From NCBI RefSeq assembly GCF_018130695.1, contig NZ_JAFCJX010000043.1, forward strand, positions 1 to 59,759: a stretch of DNA of 59,759 bases. Reading direction: 5' to 3'. The position numbers and the translations under genes are program-made. Each line of letters starts with the position of its first letter. Position 1 is the stretch's first letter. The stretch is from Bradyrhizobium jicamae (GTDB taxonomy: Bacteria; Pseudomonadota; Alphaproteobacteria; Rhizobiales; Xanthobacteraceae). A model generated the notes under the pieces. It ran no database searches. It was not told the origin of the DNA and saw only the letters and a program-made list of their open reading frames with translations. This document shows, one piece after another, positions 24,872 through 31,889 of this stretch.

Positions 24872-25852
24872 ATGAACCTTCGACAGGCCCTCACATTCCT
24901 GACCGTGGCCGAGCTCGGCACCGTCTCAAAGGCTGCCTTGCGCTTGCGTGTCGCCCAACCGGCTCTGTCCAGGCAAATCATCGGTTTCGAGCAGGAGCTG
25001 GGCTTGCGGCTGTTCGACCGGGTCGGGCGCCGTCTTCTGCTGACCGGTGAGGGCGAGCAGTTGATTGCGGGCTGCCGGCTGCTGCTCAACGGTGTCAATT
25101 CGCTGAAGGAGCAGGCTCAGCTGCTCCGTCAGGGAGACACGGGGGTTCTCAGGATAGCCGGCTCGCCGCAACACATCGAAAGCGTGCTGTCAAAATTTCT
25201 CCAGCTGTACGCGAAGCGATATCCCAGGGTCGAGATAAAGATCAGGGAGGGGACGGGCAGCGAAATACTGACGATGCTCGAACGCGGGGAAATCCATCTC
25301 GGCCAAAATCTGCTGCACGCAGTCAGACTGGACGAACAGCATTTCGGCAGCCTTCCGCTTGGATCCGTGCAGTTGCTGGCTGCCTGCCATCCCTCGACGC
25401 CGATCGGTCCCGATCGCACCATCGAGATCGCTGACCTCGCCGGGTTACCGTTGCTGCTGCTGGACAGCGGGTTCGGATTTCGCCGGGCCTTTGATGCGGC
25501 AAGCCGGATGGCTGGACTGAAGCCGACGATCAGGTTCGAGAGTCGCAACCCGCACACGCTGCTGGCACTCGCAGAGGCCGGGCATGGGATCGCGATCGTG
25601 CCGTCCCAACTTCAGTGCTCGCGCTACCAATTGAGGATCGTCGGTCTCACGCATAGACGCCGCGTGTTGCAGGAACCCCTGACCATCTCATGGGACAAGC
25701 GGCGCCCCTTGCCCGTTTTCGCGACGGATTATTGTGCAATGCTCGCGGCGCATATGCGCGAGACGTTTCCGATCACGCGTCCGTCGGAGCCTGCCATCGC
25801 AAAACGGGGCGGTCGGTCCCGAACAACGCGCGCCACACGCAGGCAAAACTGA
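24872..25852 (+). CDS. LysR-type transcriptional regulator
   Basis: 326 residues. N-terminal winged helix (MNLRQALTFLTVAELGTVSK, AALRLRVAQPALSRQIIGFE, then LRLFDRVGRR), the linker helix, and a substrate-binding domain of periplasmic-binding fold (ILTMLERGEIHLGQNL, then PLGSVQLLAACHPSTP and LVLLDSGFGFRRAFD-like text). A basic C-terminal tail (KRGGRSRTTRATRRQN) is unusual in length. It probably controls the divergent DUF1330 gene and itself; the AT-rich 124-bp interval (CATA at 24826 with TATG 15 bases further) may hold the site. The inducer is unknown. Confidence 0.88.
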   Translation: MNLRQALTFLTVAELGTVSKAALRLRVAQPALSRQIIGFEQELGLRLFDRVGRRLLLTGEGEQLIAGCRLLLNGVNSLKEQAQLLRQGDTGVLRIAGSPQHIESVLSKFLQLYAKRYPRVEIKIREGTGSEILTMLERGEIHLGQNLLHAVRLDEQHFGSLPLGSVQLLAACHPSTPIGPDRTIEIADLAGLPLLLLDSGFGFRRAFDAASRMAGLKPTIRFESRNPHTLLALAEAGHGIAIVPSQLQCSRYQLRIVGLTHRRRVLQEPLTISWDKRRPLPVFATDYCAMLAAHMRETFPITRPSEPAIAKRGGRSRTTRATRRQN

Positions 25853-25984
25853 TTTTCCGCGCGGCGATCCGGAATCTGCCCGGTGGACGTGCAGGGGCTA
25901 GTTCGAATTGCCCATAATTACAACCCTTTGCCCCGCCGTTCGGCGTGCTATGGATGGGCCTTGCCTGGGTTCTGCGAGTGGTTG

Positions 25985-26575
25985 ATGAGCGCCGAGTCGT
26001 CTCCAAGAATCGTGATCGTCGACGAAAGCCCGATCCGCGCTGCCATCCTGGAGGAGGGGCTGCGGGAGGCCGGCTTTACCGACGTGGCGCATATCAGCGA
26101 GATGCAGGGCCTGCTGGCGCGCATCTATGCCCTGGATCCCGAAATCATCGTCATCGACCTCGAAAACCCCAGCCGTGACGTGCTGGAACAGATGTTCCAG
26201 GTCAGCCGCGCGGTGAAGCGGCCGGTCGCGATGTTCGTCGACCAGAGCGATGCGGCCTCGATCCAGGCCTCCGTCGAGGCGGGCGTTTCCGCCTATATCG
26301 TCGACGGGCTGAAGAAGGAGCGGATCAAGCCGATCCTGGATCTCTGCGTGTCCCGCTTCAATGCGTTCGCCAAGCTGCAGGACGAGCTCGACCGCACCAA
26401 GCACGCGCTGGAGGAGCGCAAGGTGATCGACCGCGCCAAGGGCATTTTGATGAAGATGAAGGGCCTCACCGAAGACGAGGCCTATGTGCTGCTGCGCTCC
26501 ACGGCGATGCGCGAGAAAAAGAAGATCGGCGAGATCGCGCAGTCGATCCTCACGGCGTCGGAGCTCTTGAAATGA
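25985..26575 (+). CDS. nasT: ANTAR-domain antiterminator NasT
   Basis: 196 residues. Receiver-like domain 1-120 (PRIVIVDESPIRAAILEEGL, EIIVIDLENPSRDVLEQMFQ), then a helix and an ANTAR RNA-binding domain from about 135 (EERKVIDRAKGILMKMKGLT, then EDEAYVLLRSTAMREKKKI). Start ATG 25985; an upstream in-frame ATG lacks support. NasT binds stem-loops in leader RNAs of nitrate-assimilation (and in B. diazoefficiens denitrification) genes and prevents termination, and is held inactive by NasS when nitrate is absent. The stop overlaps the nasS start by four bases (ATGA). Confidence 0.93.
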   Translation: MSAESSPRIVIVDESPIRAAILEEGLREAGFTDVAHISEMQGLLARIYALDPEIIVIDLENPSRDVLEQMFQVSRAVKRPVAMFVDQSDAASIQASVEAGVSAYIVDGLKKERIKPILDLCVSRFNAFAKLQDELDRTKHALEERKVIDRAKGILMKMKGLTEDEAYVLLRSTAMREKKKIGEIAQSILTASELLK

Positions 26576-27729
26576 CCACACCGCTTCGCATCGGGTTCAT
26601 TCCGCTGGTCGACGCCGCAGCCCTGATCGTGGCCGTCGACAAGGGCTTTGCCGCCACTGAGGGCCTCGACGTCACGCTGGTGCGCGAGGTGTCGTGGTCG
26701 AACGTCCGCGACAAGCTCAATATCGGGCTGTTCGACGCTGCGCATCTGCTGGCGCCGGTGGCGATCGCCTCCAGCCTCGGGCTCGGCCACGTCAAGGTGC
26801 CGATCGCGGCGCCCTTCAATCTCGGGCTCAACGGCAACGCCATCACGGTGTCGCCGGCGCTGCATGCCGCACTGATGGCCGAGCTCGACGGCGACCGTTT
26901 CGATCCGATGGCGACCGCACGCGCACTGGCGCGCGTGGTGGCGAAGCGGCGGACCAGCGGCGAGGGGCCGCTGACCTTCGGCATGACCTTCCCGTTCTCG
27001 ACCCACAATTATCAATTGCGGTTCTGGATGGCCGCCGGTGGTGTCGATCCCGACGAGGACGTGCAGCTCGTGGTGTTGCCGCCGCCCTACATGGCCGACA
27101 GCCTCGCCAACGGCCATGTCGACGCGTTCTGCGTCGGCGCGCCCTGGAATTCGATCGCGGTCGATCTCGGTATCGGCCACATCCTGCATTTCTCGTCCGA
27201 CATCCTGCAGAGCGCGGTGGAGAAGGTGCTGGCCGTCCGGCAGACTTGGGCGGAAAAGCATCCCGAAATCGTCGCGGCGCTGGTGCGGGCTCACTTGCGT
27301 GCCTCCGAATTCATCGAGGACCGGGCAAACCGGCCGGAGGTTGCGCAGATCCTGGCGCAGCCGGAGCGGATCGGCGTCGACGCCAGCGTCATCCAGCGCA
27401 CGCTGGATGGTCGCCTGAAGATCTCGCCGGATGGCACGATGCGCGAGAGCGATCGCTACCTCCTGGTCGGCCGCGAGGTGGCGGCACGGCCTGCTCCCGC
27501 GCAGGCCGCCTGGCTCTATGCGCAGATGGTGCGGTGGGGGCAGACGCCGTTCAGGCCGGAGGCGCTGCAGGCTGCGATGGCGGTGTTCAGGCCGGATCTC
27601 CATGACGCCGCGGCCGGGCGGCCCACCGGCGCGGCTGGCGCCGTGGGCGCGTTCTCGGGGCCGCCGTTCGATCCGAGCGACGTCCCCGGGCATCTCTCGG
27701 CGTTCAAGATCGGGCGCTGGAAGCCGTAA
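26572..27729 (+). CDS. nasS: Nitrate/nitrite sensor NasS
   Basis: 385 residues, NrtA/CmpA-like nitrate-binding protein without a signal peptide (it begins MTTPLRIGFIPLVDAAALIV), so it is cytoplasmic. Family blocks are NVRDKLNIGLFDAAHLLAPV, FGMTFPFSTHNYQLRFWM and DAFCVGAPWNSIAVD. NasS binds NasT without nitrate and releases it when nitrate or nitrite binds. Gene overlap with nasT fits the near-equal amounts the complex needs. The usual nitrate transport and reductase genes do not follow; the next genes are small and unrelated. Confidence 0.92.
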   Translation: MTTPLRIGFIPLVDAAALIVAVDKGFAATEGLDVTLVREVSWSNVRDKLNIGLFDAAHLLAPVAIASSLGLGHVKVPIAAPFNLGLNGNAITVSPALHAALMAELDGDRFDPMATARALARVVAKRRTSGEGPLTFGMTFPFSTHNYQLRFWMAAGGVDPDEDVQLVVLPPPYMADSLANGHVDAFCVGAPWNSIAVDLGIGHILHFSSDILQSAVEKVLAVRQTWAEKHPEIVAALVRAHLRASEFIEDRANRPEVAQILAQPERIGVDASVIQRTLDGRLKISPDGTMRESDRYLLVGREVAARPAPAQAAWLYAQMVRWGQTPFRPEALQAAMAVFRPDLHDAAAGRPTGAAGAVGAFSGPPFDPSDVPGHLSAFKIGRWKP

Positions 27730-27917
27730 GGTTGGGTGAATCGGGTTCCGGACCGCTCAAATCCGCCCGAATGAAATTCTCAAGGCCGCCCCAACAAAAG
27801 AATTTTCCACCTGGAACCGGCCCTGCCAAAGGGCCGGCATCGCTATTTTTCCCGCCCGCTTGAATCCGGCCGGGAACGCTATTCCATATGCGGCGGATGT
27901 TGCGGTGGAGAATGACA

Positions 27918-28070
27918 ATGCGCGCACTATCGGCGGAAGCCCGCCTGCACCTTTATGCGCGAAACCTTTCGAAGAGGACCGGGACCGGAATTCACACCGC
28001 GGCGCTGTACAGCGCCTTTGCGATGATCGCGGCCATCGTGTTCGGCACGCTGTCCGTTCACCCGTTCTGA
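27918..28070 (+). CDS. Small single-pass membrane protein (50 residues)
   Basis: ATG 27918 has GGAG seven bases upstream. The peptide has a basic N-terminal half (MRALSAEARLHLYARNLSKR) and one membrane helix (TAALYSAFAMIAAIVFGTLS), ending VHPF. A strong terminator begins 17 bases after the stop, which supports a real transcribed gene. ATG 27888, 27897 and 27912 are alternative starts. Function unknown; the orientation would be amino-end inside by the positive-inside rule. Confidence 0.6.
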   Translation: MRALSAEARLHLYARNLSKRTGTGIHTAALYSAFAMIAAIVFGTLSVHPF

Positions 28071-28086
28071 TTCCCCCTGGGAATTG

Positions 28087-28126
28087 AAAAGCCGCCGCCG
28101 AGTGATCCTCGGGCGGCGGCTTTTTT
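28087..28126 (+). terminator. Rho-independent terminator
   Basis: Stem GCCGCCGCCGAG / CTCGGGCGGCGGC with a short loop, followed by TTTTTT at 28121-28126 and preceded by AAAA. Confidence 0.9.
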
Positions 28127-28139
28127 ATGCGATGAATTT

Positions 28140-28228
28140 GTAGGGTGGACAAAGGAGCGAAGTGACGTGCCCACCATCTGCGGCGTGCTCGCGATGGTGG
28201 GCACGCTTGCGCTTTGCCCACCCTGCGA
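28140..28228. repeat. Dispersed palindromic repeat (second GTAGGGTGGGCAAAG-type copy)
   Basis: Begins TGTAGGGTGGACAAAG and ends CTTTGCCCACCCTGCG, with inner GTGCCCACCAT/ATGGTGGGCAC arms. It is related to 2324-2410 but diverged in the middle. Confidence 0.8.
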
Positions 28229-28243
28229 GTCCGCGCGAAGCGA

Positions 28244-28636
28244 TCAGTAGCCGTAGCTGGTGCCGCAGGTGTTGCAGCGCGGAGCGACCGGCGCGTAGTA
28301 GGAATAGCCCGGCGAGACCATCACGGTGCGTTCCTGGGTGGCGTATTGCGGCGGGGTGCGCTCATAGGAGACGCCGCCCGGCGACACCATCACGGTCTGC
28401 GGCACCATCACGGTACGATACTGCGGCGGCGTGCGATGCGCGACGACCGAGCCGGGGGAGACCATCACGGTTTCCTGCACGGTGCGGTACTGCGGAGGCA
28501 CGGTCTGCATCTGGTAGCAGGTGGTGCAGGGCTGCGGCGGCGGGGTGTAGCAATTGTAGCAGCCGGCGGAGGCCGGGCTGCTGATTGCCGCGGTGGCGAT
28601 CGCCGCAACGGCGAGGGAGAGCGAGGTACGCAACAT
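28244..28636 (-). CDS. Secreted tandem-repeat protein with paired CxxC motifs
   Basis: 130 residues from ATG 28636 (GGAAAG upstream). Signal peptide MLRTSLSLAVAAIATAAISS, cut near PASA. The mature protein starts with two Cys pairs (GCYNCYTPPPQPCTTCYQ). It continues with three imperfect repeats of about 25 residues built on PPQYRTV, then TVMVSPG (two copies intact, the third PPQYATQERTVMVSPG), and ends PRCNTCGTSYGY with another CxxC. It looks like a small surface or envelope protein, possibly disulfide-linked; I do not recognise a named family. It is divergent from the repeat-peptide operon. Confidence 0.75.
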   Translation of the reverse strand: MLRTSLSLAVAAIATAAISSPASAGCYNCYTPPPQPCTTCYQMQTVPPQYRTVQETVMVSPGSVVAHRTPPQYRTVMVPQTVMVSPGGVSYERTPPQYATQERTVMVSPGYSYYAPVAPRCNTCGTSYGY

Positions 28637-28821
28637 GTTTTTCTTTCCAATGTCCTGGACGGGGTTGGAAATCAGCACCTAGCAACCAAACCGGAAGTTT
28701 GGGTTTAAGAAGACTCTTAACGAAGTCTAAAGTGCGTGCCTCACCGCAGTGGTCTCACGGTCGCACCGATTTTCCCACCACAACGTGTTCATCGCCTCCG
28801 CCATCCCCGGGCGCAAATCCC

Positions 28822-28851
28822 TGTGTGACCACTTCATGGAGGCGTCACACA
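28822..28851. promoter_or_regulatory. Operator-like inverted repeat upstream of the repeat-peptide operon
   Basis: TGTGTGAC (28822-28829) and GTCACACA (28844-28851) form a perfect 8-bp inverted repeat with a 14-base spacer, 17 bases before the proposed -35 box. The size and symmetry fit a dimeric regulator. A smaller palindrome CAATTTCAAATTG follows at 28858-28870. No regulator gene is adjacent. Confidence 0.5.
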
Positions 28852-28867
28852 ATAATACAATTTCAAA

Positions 28868-28896
28868 TTGACAGCGCGATCTGGGCTGACAAAATT
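28868..28896 (+). promoter_or_regulatory. Sigma-70-type promoter for the repeat-peptide operon
   Basis: TTGACA at 28868-28873, a 17-base spacer and AAAATT at 28891-28896. The -35 is a perfect consensus match and the spacing is ideal. This would give a leader of about 55 bases before the ATG at 28958. Confidence 0.55.
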
Positions 28897-28957
28897 CGAG
28901 GGTCGTTCGGGTCACGCGACCTTGCGCGACGAACACACCCACATATGGAGGCGAACA

Positions 28958-29155
28958 ATGAAGACTGTTGCTGACAGTGGAAAAATCAAGATCGGCGGTG
29001 GCAACATCAATCTGATCAAGCCCCAGGTCGTCGACAAGGGAAGGATCAAGGTCGGCGGCGGGGCGATCAACTTGGTCAAACCTGAGGTCGCTGACAAGGG
29101 GAAGATCAAGATCGGTGGCGGGGCGATCAGCCTGATCAAGCCGGTGAAGAAATAG
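28958..29155 (+). CDS. 65-residue peptide of three exact-length 20-residue repeats (candidate multi-core precursor)
   Basis: ATG 28958 follows GGAGG at ideal spacing. After Met-Lys-Thr the peptide is three repeats of exactly 20 residues (4-23, 24-43, 44-63) plus Lys-Lys. Invariant positions in each are Asp3, Gly5, Ile7, Lys8, Gly10-Gly11-Gly12, Ile14, Leu16, Lys18 and Pro19; the third reads VADKGKIKIGGGAISLIKPV. There is no Cys, Ser/Thr content is low and there is no signal peptide. Alternating polar and apolar residues around GGG suggest a repeated beta hairpin. It leads a four-gene operon and is followed by a hairpin. Possible roles are a multi-core substrate for the enzymes encoded downstream, or a repeat-built structural peptide. 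I know no named family for it. Confidence 0.8.
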   Translation: MKTVADSGKIKIGGGNINLIKPQVVDKGRIKVGGGAINLVKPEVADKGKIKIGGGAISLIKPVKK

Positions 29156-29165
29156 TCCTTGCTGG

Positions 29166-29188
29166 GACGGGGCGCTTGCGCCCCGTTT
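29166..29188 (+). terminator. Attenuator-like hairpin after the repeat-peptide gene
   Basis: ACGGGGCG-CTTG-CGCCCCGT (29167-29186) is a perfect 8-bp GC stem with a CUUG tetraloop followed by two more T. It lies 11 bases after the peptide stop and 15 bases before the Shine-Dalgarno of the next gene. Partial termination or 3'-end protection here would give more peptide than enzyme. Confidence 0.65.
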
Positions 29189-29203
29189 GCCTCGGAGGTC
29201 GAG

Positions 29204-29959
29204 ATGTCGAACACCGAATCCGACGGAATGGTCACCTTCTTCCGGATGATTCCGGGCTGTCCTCCACCACAACGCGCGGATCGTTCTGCTGGCGGAATGT
29301 TGCCGACCCGCGCCTTTCGCTACTGTGATCCAGTAACGACTGCTTCAGCGTTCGGCTGGTACGTCTTCCCGCCATTCGGCTTCGCCTTGCATTTCGACGG
29401 CACGAACACGAAGTGGACGTTTGGAGATCAGGAAGCGTGGTACCCGTTAGGTGCTGCACAATTCCCGGATTTTGCGCGCTACTTCGATGAGCATGCGCCG
29501 CGCGATCTGACGGGGTGCTCTCCGCCATTCATCACCGCGTTTCCCGAGCCAGGCTATGTGCAGATATGGAGCGGCCTGATCGCGCGCACCAAACCTGGTT
29601 GGAGCCTTCTCATCAGGCCCGTGCCCAATTTTCCACGCAGTCTCGGCTTCGAACTCTTTGAAGGCATCGTCGAGACCGATACCTGGTTTGGACCGCTTTT
29701 CACCAACCTAAGGATCAGGAAGACAGACGTTCCGGTTGAATTTCAGGCGGGCATGCCGCTGTTCCACATTCAGCCAATCCAGCGGCATCTTTACGAAGGA
29801 CGATTGTTGGACGATTTTCAGGTCGTTGGCGAGTTGGATGATTGGTCTGAAGCGGATTGGGAGGATTATCGAGCAACTGTCGTCGCGCCCAATCTTGTCG
29901 AACATAAATCTCCCGGCAAGCATGCCGTGAAGCTCAGGCGACGGCGGCGCTCTGCGTGA
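29204..29959 (+). CDS. DUF6065-like protein of unknown function
   Basis: 251 residues from ATG 29204 (GGAGG upstream; a start at 29159 would include the hairpin). The N-terminal half has text like that I associate with DUF6065: GMLPTRAFRYCDPVTTASAF, GWYVFPPFGFALHFDG, then a Trp-rich block (KWTFGDQEAWYPL). Later come PPFITAFPEPGYVQIWSGLI, TKPGWSLLIRPVPNFPRS and FQAGMPLFHIQPIQRHLYE. No membrane segment or signal peptide; the C-terminus is very basic (KLRRRRRSA). The stop overlaps the next start by one base (TGATG). Its place after the repeat peptide suggests it acts on or binds it. The family assignment is from memory, moderate certainty. Confidence 0.65.
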   Translation: MSNTESDGMVTFFRMIPGCPPPQRADRSAGGMLPTRAFRYCDPVTTASAFGWYVFPPFGFALHFDGTNTKWTFGDQEAWYPLGAAQFPDFARYFDEHAPRDLTGCSPPFITAFPEPGYVQIWSGLIARTKPGWSLLIRPVPNFPRSLGFELFEGIVETDTWFGPLFTNLRIRKTDVPVEFQAGMPLFHIQPIQRHLYEGRLLDDFQVVGELDDWSEADWEDYRATVVAPNLVEHKSPGKHAVKLRRRRRSA

Positions 29960-30699
29960 TGCTCGGTGCATCAACCTATTTGATCGCCGGCCTGGCCGTC
30001 ATGTGCCTGGGGCTATCAAAGGGCGGGTTCATCGGCTTTGGCATGATCGCAACGCCGCTGCTTGCGCTGGTCATTCCTCCGCTTCAGGCGGCAGCGCTGC
30101 TGTTACCGATCATGCTGACGCAGGATGTGTTTTCTGCCTGGGTATTTCGACATGAGTGCGATTATCGAACTCTTGCCATCATGTTGCCGGGGACACTGGT
30201 CGGGATCGCGATCGCCTGGATCTTCGCGACCCACATCGAGCAGGCCATGGTGAGGCTGACCGTCGGCCTCGTCGGCGTCTCGTTTGCCATTTCGCATTGG
30301 GGTGGTCTGAAGATGAGGGCGAAGAGCAGCGGTGCTGGCCTGCTGTGGGGCACGGTTGCTGGCTTCACGGGGACCCTGGCAAACGCCGGGGGACCGCCGT
30401 TTCTCGTTTTCGCATTGTCGCAAGACTTCTCGAAGATGGTGTTTGTCGGCACCGCGGCGATGTTTTTCCTGGCGCTGAACGCAGTGAAGCTTGGTCCCTT
30501 CTTCGCGCTCGGACAATTCTCCAGCGAGAATTTGATGACATCTCTGCTGCTTCTCCCGTTGGCGATCGTCGCCAACGCGGTGGCAATTCGCCTGGTTCGA
30601 CGAATTCCGTCGTCGGCATTTTATCGCGTTTCCTACGCCCTCGTTTTCGCTGTTTCGGCAGGATTGATCTGGCAGGGCATTACGCAGCATGGGAGATAG
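29959..30699 (+). CDS. TauE/SafE-type (DUF81) membrane protein, candidate exporter
   Basis: 246 residues, about eight membrane helices in two halves. The family signatures are SKGGFIGFGMIATPLLALVI with the LSKGGF motif and, in the second half, AGFTGTLANAGGPPFLVFAL. TauE/SafE proteins export sulfite, sulfoacetate or other small organic anions across the inner membrane. ATG 29959 shares its A with the TGA of the preceding gene, so the two are translationally coupled. In this operon it may export a product made by the neighbouring enzymes; a peptide substrate would be new for the family. Confidence 0.85.
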   Translation: MLGASTYLIAGLAVMCLGLSKGGFIGFGMIATPLLALVIPPLQAAALLLPIMLTQDVFSAWVFRHECDYRTLAIMLPGTLVGIAIAWIFATHIEQAMVRLTVGLVGVSFAISHWGGLKMRAKSSGAGLLWGTVAGFTGTLANAGGPPFLVFALSQDFSKMVFVGTAAMFFLALNAVKLGPFFALGQFSSENLMTSLLLLPLAIVANAVAIRLVRRIPSSAFYRVSYALVFAVSAGLIWQGITQHGR

Positions 30700-30702
30700 G
30701 TC

Positions 30703-31869
30703 ATGAACTATGTTCGCGTGCAGCATTCCTTGCCTACGGCGGACGATCTTCGGTTCCAGGCGGAACGAATGATTCCTGATCTGCGTGCGCGCGCTGGTGA
30801 CGCTGACCGAAATGGCGAATTCCTACCCGAGGCGATACGCGAGTTGCGTCAGGCCGGCTTCTTCCGAATTCTGCAGCCTGCGCGCTTCGGAGGCTACAGC
30901 CTCAACCCGACGGCCCTCTGGAACGTGACACGGCAACTTGGGAGAGGTTGCGGTTCGACGGCCTTCCTGGTTTCGCTGCTGACCGTGCATGGCTGGATCG
31001 CTGGGATGTTCGAGGCGTCTGCGCAGGAGGAGGTCTTCGAGAATGGAGGCGACACGATCGTTGCTAACCTGAGCGCCGGCGTCAGGCGTCAAGTGAGCGC
31101 CGTCATCGAAGGGAAGGGCCTTGTCGTGAGCGGCGTATGGGATTTCGCCAGCGGAATCGATTTCGCGGACTGGGTGATCACCGCCATCGGCGTGCCGACT
31201 GCCAACGGCGATCTGGAGGAGCGCATCGCGCTCGTGCCGCGCAAGGAGTTTACCGTGGAAGCAGGTAGCTGGACCATGGTCGGCGCCCGCGCGACGGGAA
31301 GCAAACGTGTCGCTCTGAGGGACGCATTCATACCCGATCATCGCATGATTAGATGGGCGGACGTTGAGGCTGGTACGTATCCTGGCCTACGGTGCAACGA
31401 AGGACCGCTTTACCAAAGAACCGGCGCGGGGAGCCTCCTCGTTCTCTGTTCGGCCGCTCCTGTCATCGCGATCGCCGGTGCGGTCGTTGACCATTTCGTC
31501 GAGACGGTCAACCGACGCAAGCGCGAGCAATGGGCGGTCATTGAATTGGGACGCTCTACCTCCGAGGTCAACATGGCACATGCGTTACTGCTGCACGACA
31601 CGAACGAGCTCTATGAGGCAGGCCTGCGCGGAGAAGACCTAAGCCTGCCGACCCAGGCGCGACATCGGGCCGATGCCGCGGTCATGTCGCGCGTTGCGTT
31701 GTCAGCCTCTGACAGACTGGTGAGCGCACTGGGAGGATCCGTGTTTGGCGCGGGGCATCCCGTCGAACGGCTGTTCCGCGATATCCACACGGTGGCCACA
31801 CATCATCGGGTCCAACCCGAGCCGGCGTGCGAATTGTATGGCAGGGTGCTGCTCGATGGAGATGCGTGA
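30703..31869 (+). CDS. Flavin-dependent oxygenase/dehydrogenase of the acyl-CoA dehydrogenase fold (HsaA/HpaB-type, group D)
   Basis: 388 residues. N-terminal helical domain (IRELRQAGFFRILQPARFGG), middle beta domain (VSGVWDFASGIDFADWVITA, TMVGARATGSKRVAL), and C-terminal four-helix bundle ending FRDIHTVATHHRVQPEPACE, then YGRVL, the ending typical of two-component group D flavin monooxygenases rather than true acyl-CoA dehydrogenases (no catalytic Glu motif). It would use reduced flavin and O2 to hydroxylate or oxidise its substrate; no flavin reductase gene is adjacent. It starts three bases after the TauE/SafE stop with GGGAG upstream and ends the operon, 20 bp from the convergent pxpA. 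Confidence 0.85.
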   Translation: MNYVRVQHSLPTADDLRFQAERMIPDLRARAGDADRNGEFLPEAIRELRQAGFFRILQPARFGGYSLNPTALWNVTRQLGRGCGSTAFLVSLLTVHGWIAGMFEASAQEEVFENGGDTIVANLSAGVRRQVSAVIEGKGLVVSGVWDFASGIDFADWVITAIGVPTANGDLEERIALVPRKEFTVEAGSWTMVGARATGSKRVALRDAFIPDHRMIRWADVEAGTYPGLRCNEGPLYQRTGAGSLLVLCSAAPVIAIAGAVVDHFVETVNRRKREQWAVIELGRSTSEVNMAHALLLHDTNELYEAGLRGEDLSLPTQARHRADAAVMSRVALSASDRLVSALGGSVFGAGHPVERLFRDIHTVATHHRVQPEPACELYGRVLLDGDA

Positions 31870-31889
31870 CGTTGAAGTTCGCTTGCGCC

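Noticed and set aside
28140..28228. CRISPR or attenuator next to the NasS region
   Set aside because: A single palindromic repeat, no spacers, unrelated to NasT leader stem-loops; it matches the element at 2324.
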